Shown here one piece after another: positions 1 through 7,043 of a DNA stretch of 13,929 nucleotides. Within the stretch, counting starts at the first letter, position 1. Each line of letters starts with the position of its first letter. Source of the DNA: MADRE2 sp964397015 (lineage in GTDB: Bacteria > Desulfobacterota > Desulfobacteria > Desulfobacterales > Desulfobacteraceae); the NCBI GenBank assembly GCA_964397015.1, contig CAYNHL010000097.1, forward strand, positions 1-13,929, read 5' to 3'. The notes beneath the pieces were generated by a model. The model was not told the origin of the DNA. It saw only the letters and a program-made list of their open reading frames with translations, and did no database searches. The position numbers and the translations under genes were made by a program.

Positions 1-94
1 CTTGGAATAGAAAAAAATAAAATTACGGCAAGAAAATACGATTCACCTGAATGGAGACATACAGTACAGTAATATTGAGTTTTGGGTAACTGTT

Positions 95-118
95 TATAAT
101 CAAGCAACCTTAGAGGAG
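95..118 (+). promoter_or_regulatory. Possible -10 box and strong ribosome-binding site of the truncated PAS gene
   Basis: A perfect TATAAT lies at 95-100, and AGAGGAG at 112-118 stands 8 nt before the ATG at 127. The ribosome-binding site is convincing and shows that the ATG was a genuine gene start. The -10 call is weaker, because no good -35 sits at 16-18 nt and transcription would begin only a few bases before the ribosome-binding site. Confidence 0.4.
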
Positions 119-126
119 TCACAAAA

Positions 127-381
127 ATGGATGCCTATTTTGTATCTCCACAAAGAACTGAAGATGCAGAGCTTGCTTTTGAAATAGAGACCGTAAGTAA
201 AATCCCGGTCGTTTCCGCTCTACTCATATCTATAAGCGGTCTCCTCGCTATTTTAGATGAACATCGGCAGAGGAGGAGATACCATTGTCTGCCAGGCGAC
301 CGGCATATCAAGGGTAACCATTGGAAAAGGGAAAAAGGAGCTGACCGGCAAATCAGAGGGAATCAAGAAATGTGGGCGTAA
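127..381 (+). pseudogene. N-terminal remnant of a PAS-domain sensor protein (probable histidine kinase), broken near 270
   Basis: The ATG at 127 follows a strong AGAGGAG ribosome-binding site. About the first 48 residues contain the run ETVSKIPVVSALL and then SGLLAILDEHRQ. This resembles the segment that opens the first PAS domain in many deltaproteobacterial PAS histidine kinases (consensus from memory: a VSxNPVIDxLL block, then GLLAVLNEHRQI). After EHRQ (about 270) the similarity stops and the reading frame runs on as arginine-rich nonsense to the stop at 379-381. From about 262 the overlapping frame is transposase. I see a gene head joined to a truncated insertion sequence. The kinase assignment rests only on this short N-terminus, so the class (kinase or other PAS protein) is an inference. 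Confidence 0.55.
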
Positions 382-1366
382 AATCGGGGGTGGGCGTAAA
401 CGCTTGATGGATAAAAATCCCGCATTGATAAAAGCGCTTGATATGCTGATAGACCCTCTGACCAGAGGTGATCCGGAATCCCCTCTCCGCTGGACCTGCA
501 AAAGTACATATAAATTATCCGAAGCTCTCTGTAAGCAAGGGCATAATGTTTCTCAGAAGACAGTATATTTGATGCTTCAGGAAATGGGTTACAGTATGCA
601 GGCCAACCGAAAAATTATGGAGGGCAAACAAAATCCGGATCGGGATGCACAATTCAATTTTATTTATAAGCAGGTCAAGGAGTTTCAAGGAGCTGGCCAG
701 CCGGTTATATCAGTGGATGCAAAGAAAAAGGGAAATATTGGTCAATACAAAAATACCGGTTTGGAATGGGAGCCTGCCGGACATCCAACCGATGTGAATA
801 CGTATGACTTTCCAGACAAAGAGAAAGGTAAGGCATGTCCATATGGCATCTATGATCTGACACGTAATGAAGGATGGGTGAGTATCGGTATCAGCCGGGG
901 TACAGCACAATTTGCAGTTGAGAGTATTCGGCGCTGGTGGACTGAAATGGGTTGTTTCATATACCCTGGTGCGACCCGATTGCTGATTACAGCGGACGGT
1001 GGTGGAAGCAACGGTTACCGCATGCGTTTGTGGAAAAACGAGATTCAAGCACTGGCAAATGAATTGGGAATTACGATCAGTATTTGCCATTTCCCGCCTG
1101 GGACAAGCAAATGGAATAAAATCGAGCATCAAATGTTTTCCTTCATGAGCAAGAACTGGCGGGGACGGCCATTGGACAGCCTGGGAACAATAGTCAATCT
1201 GATTTCAAACACCACTACCCAAAAAGGTTTAAAAATCGAAGCAGAGATTGATGATGCTCAATATGAAAAAGGTATCAAAGTGGGTGATGAAAAGATGGTT
1301 CAGCTGAACATCGAGCGAGCGAACTTCCACGGTGAATGGAACTACAAAATATTACCCAGGAAATAA
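257..1366 (+). pseudogene. ISAzo13-type transposase, 5'-truncated
   Basis: This encodes most of a DDE transposase of the ISAzo13 family. Visible family landmarks are QATGISRVTI (helix-turn-helix), VISVDAKKKGNIG, the PYGIYDLTRNEGWVS block, LLITADGGGSNG, HFPPGTSKWNKIEH and the end motif FHGEWNY. The likely catalytic triad is D154, D247 and E290, counted from the ATG at 257. The first residues expected of the family, including the segment before the GxGG turn, are missing. The ATG at 257 has no ribosome-binding site and lies in another frame of the PAS remnant's LDEHR codons, so it is probably a chance start. The C-terminus is complete and the reading frame is open throughout, suggesting that the truncation is recent. 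No left terminal repeat is present, so the element is probably immobile on its own. Confidence 0.85.
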
Positions 1367-1399
1367 TGCATATTGTATAAAATTGTATATGTTATTATG

Positions 1400-1424
1400 A
1401 CTTAACCCCTTAGCGTTTATGTCA
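1400..1424 (+). repeat. Candidate right end of the ISAzo13-type element
   Basis: The stretch begins 34 nt after the transposase stop and reads CTTAACCCC, then TTAGCGTTTATGTCAC. Position, and the fact that recognisable group II intron sequence starts only a few bases later, suggest the terminal repeat lies here. The left end of the element is missing, so the inverted-repeat partner cannot be checked. Confidence 0.25.
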
Positions 1425-1439
1425 CAAATCATTCTGTTT

Positions 1440-1569
1440 TTCCTTCCTGGTCCCTCATGGTTCCGCCCTTGTTTTCGGCTAATACTTGTGTTAACGGTAA
1501 ATCATGTTAACAGGGCTCATGTATAAGGGACTTTCACCCCATAAGTTCACGCCCATGCCGGGCGTACAC
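1440..1569 (-). mobile_element. 5' fragment of a group II intron (domain I), truncated
   Basis: Read on the minus strand from 1569, the sequence opens GTGTACGCCCGGCATGGGCG. It continues with a GGGGTGAAAGTCCC block and ends in a TATTAGCCGAAAACAAGGG segment followed by a degenerate GGAACC...AGGAAGGA. These are, in order, the conserved landmarks of the 5' end of bacterial group II introns: a GUGYG-like start, a hairpin (ACGCCC 1549-1554 with GGGCGT 1560-1565), GUGAAAGUCC and AGCC.AA..CAAGGG. A second hairpin is formed by two GTTAAC copies (1490-1495, 1506-1511). The similarity ends at about 1440, and no intron-encoded protein or domain V follows. The fragment is antisense to the VWA gene, with the intron's first base about 55 nt before that gene's start codon. 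It is read from memory of the intron consensus, not from an alignment. Confidence 0.75.
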
Positions 1570-1610
1570 AAAGCTTTACAGCGGAAAAAAGGAATACCTG
1601 CAACCAAATA

Positions 1611-1618
1611 GAAGGAGT
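1611..1618 (+). promoter_or_regulatory. Ribosome-binding site of the VWA protein gene
   Basis: GAAGGAGT lies 6 nt before the ATG at 1625 and fixes that start. The promoter is not obvious. Only about 40 nt of non-intron sequence separates the group II intron fragment from this site, so transcription probably starts inside or beyond the fragment. Confidence 0.8.
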
Positions 1619-1624
1619 ATCGAT

Positions 1625-4567
1625 ATGTTAAGAGTTCACAAACTTTTATTAAATTCATGCATAGCCATTATGCTGACGTTTTTCAGCTCAACCCTTTTCG
1701 CAGCCCAGTTCAGTGCGGACATGCTGCAGGGGCGCGAAGACAAGACCAGCAAGTTCAAATTGTATGTCAAGGATAAGCAATATCGCATGGACATGCAGCA
1801 GGACGGGACTGAGTTTGTCGTGCTGGTGGACCGTGAGACAGGAATCACCCGGGTGCTAATGCCGGCGGAAAAAAAGTACATGCAGATGGAGAACTCCAGC
1901 CAGCGCAGTCAAATGAACAATCCTTTCGAGAGTTTTCAGCATAGCTCCAAAAAATACGAGCGCAAGGAGCTGGGGCGGGAAGAGTTCAAGGGATATGATT
2001 GCAGCAAGGTTCTGGTGGGCTCGGATCAGCAGGACCTTTTTACCGCCTGGATTTCGAAAGAGCTGGAATTTCCCTTGAAGATAATCTTTCACCTGCAGCA
2101 GGGCATGTTCGTGGAGCTGGAAAATATCCGGCAAGCCCCGGTTGATGCGAGCCTGTTCGATATACCACAAGATTATTCAGAGATGAAGATACAAAAGGGA
2201 CAAAAAAAGGCTGCCAGACCGGCAAAAAAGGAAACAAAAGACAAGGCAGATTCCGGCAAGAAAAAAGAATTGACCGCCTCAGAAAAGCTGGTTCTGGAGA
2301 AGCTGGAAGAGCTGGGCATAAAGAGGGTCAACAAAAGGGGAACACTGGCTACATTCAAACACGACAGTCCTGTTTTGCAGGAGTACTTTCCGGGATGGAA
2401 ATTTTATCGCCTGACCAGGGTGAACCCCAGGCGCCCAATATCTGGGGGAATTTCCTACGGTGTAGTCAGTGGTGATAATACAGTTTATATTCTGAAAGAT
2501 CTTATGACCAGCGGAAAGCTGGAACAGTCACTGATGAACATGTTGCAGAAAGGCGATATCCGGCTGAAGAATACAGAGGATGTCAGAAAGTTCGCCCGGA
2601 TGCTGAATGCATTATATCATAAGGATTCAGACAGCCAAAATATAGTATCTGCGGGAGATCGCCTGTGGTCTATTTATACTGGGACCTTCTTGGATTATTA
2701 CAAAGGTTTCCTGGTCAAGGTGGATGCAGATGGAAGGATTGAGGAGCTGAGATATGATTTGAAACTAAAGGAAAAGAAAGGGCCAAAGGGTCCAGATCCG
2801 GCAAAGAAAGAAAAGATCAAAGCCCAGGGTACTGCTTCTGTGCAAAGCAGCAAGCAAGAAGACAGTGCCTCCAAAAGCCAAGCTCAGGCGGTTCAACCCA
2901 AGCAGGACGTCTCCGTATCCGGAGCAGGACAGAAGCAAGGGACAGGCGCAGGTCAAACCGGTTCATCCGCCGCTTCATCCCAGAGACAAGGCAGCTCCCG
3001 GACAGTGAACATCATGTTTATTCTGGACGCTTCCGGTTCCATGTGGGGAGAGGTGGAGGGGCGGGACAAGATCGCCATTGCCAAGGAGGTCATGGCCAAA
3101 TTGATCCGGGACCTGCCGGATAATACCCGGGCCGGTCTGGTGGCCTACGGACACCGGCGTAAAGGAGACTGCCAGGACGTGCAGGAGCTGGTGAGCATCG
3201 GTCCTCTGGATAAGAAGGGTCTCATTCAGACCATTCAGGGCCTCAGCCCCAAGGGCAAGACCCCGATCACCCGCTCGGTGAAGATGACCGCGGAGAAACT
3301 CAAGGTGCTGGAGGACGAGACTACGATCATCCTGGTCTCGGATGGCAAAGAGACCTGCGAGGGAGACCCCTGCGCCCTGGTTCAGGAGCTGAAGGAAGCC
3401 GGCCTGCTCTTTGTGCTGCACGTGATCGGCTTTGACGTGACCCAGCAGGAGCGGGAGCAGTTGGAGTGCATGGCCGAGGCGGGCGGGGGCAAATATTTTA
3501 CCGCCAAGACCGCGGGCGAGTTCGAGGCAGCGGCCCGGGAAGTGGTTCAGGAGACTAAAACCGTGGGTTTTCTTGAAATCATGGCATTTAGAAATAAAAC
3601 TCCAGTAAGGGCCAGCGTGGAAGTCTTTAAGCAGGATACCGGGCAAGGAGTGAAAAAAGTCAATACTGCTATGGATGAAAAAAAGCCCGAGGTCATCCGG
3701 TTAAAGCCCGGAATATACAAGGTTGTATTCACGGACGAAGAACTCCCGTGCAATCCAAGCCGCAGTTTCTCCGATGTCAAAATCGAGCTGGATCAAACCG
3801 TGAGCAGAACCGTCCGCTTCGAAGCCGGGATTCTAGAACTGAGCGCTATAAAAGAGGAAAAGAGCATTCATGCCCATGCCAGGCTGTATAAGCAAGACAA
3901 ACTGGCTGCCTCGGGCTGGCTGGAGGAAGGCAAAGGCAGGACATTTAGCCTTCTGCCCGGAATTTACCGGGTGGAAGTCACTGACAAGTCCATCCCTGAA
4001 GAACCGATGGTGAGCCTGAAAGACATTGAAATCAAATCCGGTCAGAGCATAAGCCGACAGGCCAACTTTTTCCGGGAAGGGAAACTGAAAATAGAGGCCC
4101 TGAGAGAGGGCAAGAGCATTCATGTATATGCCAAGGTTTATAAGGGCGACGACAGAGTAGCTTTCGGCTGGCTGGAGGAAGGCAAGGGCAAGACCTTCAA
4201 GCTGCTGCCAGGCGTGTACCGGGTCGAGCTCCAGGACAAAAAAATTCCGCAAAAACCCGTGGTTGTCTTAGAAGACATAGAGATTGAGCCGGGAGAGACA
4301 GTAAGCAAGCAGGCACAGTTTGTCCGGGAAGGACAACTCAGCATCGAAGCCTTTCAAAAAGGAAGGAGCATTCATGTATATGCCAAGGTCTATAAGGGCG
4401 ACGACAGAGTGGCTTTCGGCTGGCTGGATGAAGGCAAGGGCAAGACCTTCAAGCTGCTGCCGGGAACCTACCGCATAGAGATCAAAGGCCCGGAGGATCA
4501 GATCAAGGAACAAAAAGGCATCAGCATCCAGTCCGGTCAGACAACGAACCTGGATATTCAGTTCTAA
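1625..4567 (+). CDS. Secreted VWA-domain protein with N-terminal DUF4412-like domain and four C-terminal repeats
   Basis: A 980-residue exported protein. Residues 1-26 form a signal peptide (hydrophobic core, then LFA before AQF), placing it in the periplasm or outside. Residues about 27-195 look like a DUF4412/LolA-type beta domain (MLQGREDKTSKFKLYVKD, YRMDM, FPLKI). Residues about 215-395 are an unrecognised domain, followed by a Lys/Gln/Ser-rich linker to about 458. The VWA domain (about 460-640) has a complete metal-ion site: D468-A-S470-G-S472, T546 and D573 in VSDGKE. VWA domains bind protein partners through a metal. From 647 come four repeats: 647-735 (divergent), 736-819, 820-903 and 904-980. 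Each carries SIHxxAxxYK, a GWLEEGKG turn and LLPGxYRVE, which suggests beta-sandwich modules. The DNA of the VWA module is clearly richer in G+C than either flank. The partner and function are unknown. The downstream neighbour is distant, so the gene is probably transcribed alone. Confidence 0.85.
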   Translation: MLRVHKLLLNSCIAIMLTFFSSTLFAAQFSADMLQGREDKTSKFKLYVKDKQYRMDMQQDGTEFVVLVDRETGITRVLMPAEKKYMQMENSSQRSQMNNPFESFQHSSKKYERKELGREEFKGYDCSKVLVGSDQQDLFTAWISKELEFPLKIIFHLQQGMFVELENIRQAPVDASLFDIPQDYSEMKIQKGQKKAARPAKKETKDKADSGKKKELTASEKLVLEKLEELGIKRVNKRGTLATFKHDSPVLQEYFPGWKFYRLTRVNPRRPISGGISYGVVSGDNTVYILKDLMTSGKLEQSLMNMLQKGDIRLKNTEDVRKFARMLNALYHKDSDSQNIVSAGDRLWSIYTGTFLDYYKGFLVKVDADGRIEELRYDLKLKEKKGPKGPDPAKKEKIKAQGTASVQSSKQEDSASKSQAQAVQPKQDVSVSGAGQKQGTGAGQTGSSAASSQRQGSSRTVNIMFILDASGSMWGEVEGRDKIAIAKEVMAKLIRDLPDNTRAGLVAYGHRRKGDCQDVQELVSIGPLDKKGLIQTIQGLSPKGKTPITRSVKMTAEKLKVLEDETTIILVSDGKETCEGDPCALVQELKEAGLLFVLHVIGFDVTQQEREQLECMAEAGGGKYFTAKTAGEFEAAAREVVQETKTVGFLEIMAFRNKTPVRASVEVFKQDTGQGVKKVNTAMDEKKPEVIRLKPGIYKVVFTDEELPCNPSRSFSDVKIELDQTVSRTVRFEAGILELSAIKEEKSIHAHARLYKQDKLAASGWLEEGKGRTFSLLPGIYRVEVTDKSIPEEPMVSLKDIEIKSGQSISRQANFFREGKLKIEALREGKSIHVYAKVYKGDDRVAFGWLEEGKGKTFKLLPGVYRVELQDKKIPQKPVVVLEDIEIEPGETVSKQAQFVREGQLSIEAFQKGRSIHVYAKVYKGDDRVAFGWLDEGKGKTFKLLPGTYRIEIKGPEDQIKEQKGISIQSGQTTNLDIQF
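4115..4461 (+). repeat. Two near-identical 95-bp direct repeats inside the VWA gene
   Basis: Bases 4115-4209 and 4367-4461 match at 92 of 95 positions, at an offset of 252 bp, which is exactly one 84-residue protein repeat. The flanking parts of the repeat units are more diverged. This suggests a recent duplication or gene conversion within the repeat array. The differences are a T/C after AAGGT, GTA/GTG, and GAG/GAT. Confidence 0.9.
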
Positions 4568-4792
4568 AAAAAAGAAAAATATTCTTTTCAAATTAAAAAA
4601 GGAAGCCCTAAATTAACAAATTTGAAGAAAGGATTGTGAAAGGATTTCAACTCTGGCAGCAACAAGCCGGACGGGAGATTAGTAATGATGGTATGTGTAA
4701 TATATGCAAATTGCCGATAAATGTCGTGAGGGTGTTCAGGCCAAAGTTGCTGTCAGGCCTGACCAAAATGGTAAGGGGTACGGTTGATGAAA

Positions 4793-4815
4793 GGGCAGGG
4801 CAAAAAGCCCTGCCC
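4793..4815. repeat. Perfect 9-bp G+C-rich hairpin
   Basis: GGGCAGGGC (4793-4801), a five-base AAAAA loop, then GCCCTGCCC (4807-4815). No T-tract follows on the plus strand and only TTT on the minus strand, so it is not a canonical intrinsic terminator. It may be part of a structured RNA or a dispersed palindrome. Confidence 0.6.
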
Positions 4816-4972
4816 CATGTCTCCGTCACCAGTTTCGGCGCTCAGGTTGCTTCCCAGCATAGCCCTCTGAACTGGCACGGTCATGTCATCAAAATCATCC
4901 AGAATTACAAGCAATCAAACATTGAAATTTAAAAAATGGAGGTTAAAAACGGCATTTGGAAATTGGATAAAA

Positions 4973-4999
4973 TTTAATCGGATAATTCATCCGATTAAA
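4973..4999. repeat. Perfect 11-bp inverted repeat upstream of the histidine kinase gene
   Basis: TTTAATCGGAT (4973-4983) and ATCCGATTAAA (4989-4999) flank a five-base loop, 67 nt before the kinase start. The symmetric arms could be an operator for a dimeric regulator. As a terminator it is weak, since no run of T follows the stem on the plus strand. Confidence 0.6.
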
Positions 5000-5018
5000 A
5001 TGATGTTTGACAGGTAAC

Positions 5019-5070
5019 TCATACTATGAAAAAATACTTTATTCGAAATTTTAAAAAGAGCATAGTATGA
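5019..5070 (+). promoter_or_regulatory. Inverted repeat whose right arm contains the kinase start codon
   Basis: TCATACTATG (5019-5028) is the exact reverse complement of CATAGTATGA (5061-5070). The ATG start codon at 5067-5069 lies inside the right arm, and an AAAGAG ribosome-binding site lies just before it in the A+T-rich loop. If transcribed, the pairing would mask the start codon. The loop is 32 nt, so stability is uncertain. Confidence 0.45.
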
Positions 5071-7043
5071 CAGCAAAACCTTCCTACGAAAAATTGGAAA
5101 GCAGGGTACGGCAATTGCAGCAGGAGCTCCAGCGACTTCAGGCCCAAAAGGCTGATGTCGAGGTTGTCCTTCGGGAGAACAGGGGCCGCCATGAAAGGAT
5201 GCTGGCAGTGATGCCGGACATGATTTCGATTCATGATCCCTCCATGAACATCCTGTACAGCAACTGGAAGGGATTCGCGGCCGTGCCAAAAGAAAAACAG
5301 GTGCTCGGGACCAAATGCCATAAAACCTATCGCAACAGTGATGATATCTGCCCGGATTGTCAGGCAAAAAACGTCATGGAAACCCGCAAGCCTTTTCAAA
5401 AAGAGATCCTGCTAAAGGATGGAATATGGATCGATCTCAGGGTGATTCCGATTATGGACAATGACGGTCATGTAGAAATGTTCATGGAGTGGGTACGTGA
5501 TATCACTGAACGCAAACAATTTGAAATGGATCTTCAATCCCAGAAAAAGCTGCTGGAAGGAGTGCTTGATTCCATCAAAGATATCATCGGGGTTCAGCTT
5601 CCCGATCATACCATAGTTCACTATAATCGTGCCGGATATGATCTTCTCGGCCTGACCGAAGACCAGGTTAAGGGGAAAAAATGTTATGAACTGCTGGGCA
5701 GAACAATGCCCTGTGATATCTGCGCCACTTCCATATCTTTGGTCAGCGGTACCCTGGAAAGCATCGAAAAATTTATTCCTGAACTGGGCCGGCATTTTTT
5801 GTGCACCAGCAATCCTGTTCTTGATGAAAATGGAAATATCAAACTGATCATCGAGCAATTATCCGATATCACTGAAAAGAAAAAAATCGATGAAATGCTT
5901 CACCAGGCCCAGAAAATGGAATCCATAGGTTCTCTGGCCGGCGGTATTGCCCATGATTTCAACAACCTGTTGTTCCCCATTGTAGGGCTGTCGGAAATGA
6001 TGCTGGATGATTTTCCTCCCGGCAGCCCGGAACAGGAGAATCTGAATGAAATCTTTCAGGCCGGAAAAAGAGGCAGGGAGCTGGTTCAGCAGATCCTGTC
6101 CTTCAGCCGGCAATCGGAATACCAGCCTATACCGGTTCGCATACAGAAAATCCTCAAAGAGGTGTGGAAACTGTGCCGTGCCACCATTCCGGCTGATATC
6201 CCCATTACAAGGGATATCCAGGCCGACTGCGGCTCGGTCATGGCAAATCCGACCCAGATCCACCAAATAGCCATGAACCTGATCACCAATGCCTATCATG
6301 CCATCGAGTCCGCCGGAGGAATCATAAAGATTCAGCTCAAAGAGACCGGTTTCAGGCACGAGGATAACCCGGACGTTCATCTGGCATCCGGCCGTTATGC
6401 GGTTCTGTCGGTAAGCGATACCGGCACCGGCATCGAACCTGCTGTCATGGACAAGATCTTTGATCCCTATTTCACGACCAAGGAAAAAGGAAGGGGCACC
6501 GGTCTTGGCCTGGCAACGGTATACGGCATTGTCAAAGCCCATGGAGGGGACATCGAAGTTTACAGTGAGGTGGGCAAAGGATCTTCCTTTCATGTCTATT
6601 TGCCGGTAATGGATAAATCGGCAGATGATGTCCCTGAAAAACAGCACCAACCACTCCCCACAGGCATGGAACATATCCTGCTGGTTGATGATGAAGCACC
6701 GATTGTTCACATGGGACAACAGATGCTTGAACGACTGGGATATCGTATTGACAGCTTTTCAAGCAGCGCTGATGCCTTGACAGCATTCAGAAACGATCCA
6801 TCCGGCTTTGATCTGGTCATAACCGATATGAATATGCCGAATTTAAACGGCATGCAGCTTGCGGAAAAATTGACTGAAATAAGATCCGATATTCCTGTAA
6901 TCATCTGTACCGGATTCAGTGAAAGGATCAACAGGGAAAAATCAGATGCCATAGGAATCAAAGGTTTTTTGATGAAGCCTATCGCCAGATCCGATATGGC
7001 TGAAATGGTGCGAAAAGTACTTGATCAGGGAAAAAAAATATGA
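5067..7043 (+). CDS. Cytoplasmic hybrid histidine kinase (coiled coil-PAS-PAS-HisKA-HATPase-REC)
   Basis: A 658-residue sensor kinase without transmembrane segments. An N-terminal coiled coil (about 5-45) precedes PAS 1 (about 43-150, ending in RDITERK) and PAS 2 (about 160-275, ending in SDITEKK). The dimerisation/phospho-acceptor helix carries GGIAHDFNNLL with H296. The ATPase domain shows the N-box (N408 in LITNAYHAI), DTGTGIEPAV, FDPYFTTKEKGRGTGLGLA and GSSFHVYLP. The C-terminal receiver domain has D541/D542, the phospho-acceptor D587 and K637. Histidine phosphate would pass to D587, with output through an unlinked partner. Both PAS domains carry a matching cysteine pattern: C84, C95 and C98, then C206, C216 and C219. 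The signal is unknown; a metal, haem or redox cue is an inference from those cysteines. The gene overlaps the macro-domain gene by 4 nt. Its ribosome-binding site (AAAGAG) is weak. Confidence 0.93.
   Translation: MTAKPSYEKLESRVRQLQQELQRLQAQKADVEVVLRENRGRHERMLAVMPDMISIHDPSMNILYSNWKGFAAVPKEKQVLGTKCHKTYRNSDDICPDCQAKNVMETRKPFQKEILLKDGIWIDLRVIPIMDNDGHVEMFMEWVRDITERKQFEMDLQSQKKLLEGVLDSIKDIIGVQLPDHTIVHYNRAGYDLLGLTEDQVKGKKCYELLGRTMPCDICATSISLVSGTLESIEKFIPELGRHFLCTSNPVLDENGNIKLIIEQLSDITEKKKIDEMLHQAQKMESIGSLAGGIAHDFNNLLFPIVGLSEMMLDDFPPGSPEQENLNEIFQAGKRGRELVQQILSFSRQSEYQPIPVRIQKILKEVWKLCRATIPADIPITRDIQADCGSVMANPTQIHQIAMNLITNAYHAIESAGGIIKIQLKETGFRHEDNPDVHLASGRYAVLSVSDTGTGIEPAVMDKIFDPYFTTKEKGRGTGLGLATVYGIVKAHGGDIEVYSEVGKGSSFHVYLPVMDKSADDVPEKQHQPLPTGMEHILLVDDEAPIVHMGQQMLERLGYRIDSFSSSADALTAFRNDPSGFDLVITDMNMPNLNGMQLAEKLTEIRSDIPVIICTGFSERINREKSDAIGIKGFLMKPIARSDMAEMVRKVLDQGKKI

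Larger units (their letters stand above)
4568..5066. other. 499-bp intergenic region without a convincing gene
   Basis: A GTG-started open frame at 4636-4932 (98 codons) has poor spacing to an AAAGGA, no recognisable domain and a low-complexity composition, so I do not call it a gene. The region holds three perfect inverted repeats (listed separately) and a palindrome TCAGGCCTGA at 4753-4762. An A+T-rich hairpin directly after the VWA stop (arms 4570-4576 and 4582-4588) is too weak for a firm terminator call. The central part (about 4640-4900) is richer in G+C than its edges and may be a decayed element or a structured RNA. Confidence 0.5.

Noticed and set aside
1380..1400. Short direct repeats TTGTATA after the transposase
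   Set aside because: Two 7-bp A+T-rich copies are expected by chance and have no paired partner elsewhere in the window.
2975..3646. 223-codon minus-strand frame under the VWA domain
   Set aside because: It is a shadow of the G+C-rich VWA coding region, whose plus-strand protein has clear metal-site motifs.
4636..4932. 98-codon open frame after the VWA gene
   Set aside because: GTG start with poor ribosome-binding-site spacing, no recognisable domain, and it spans a perfect palindromic hairpin; it looks like a chance frame.
5859..6719. 286-codon minus-strand frame under the histidine kinase
   Set aside because: The plus strand encodes unmistakable kinase motifs here; the reverse frame has no family features.
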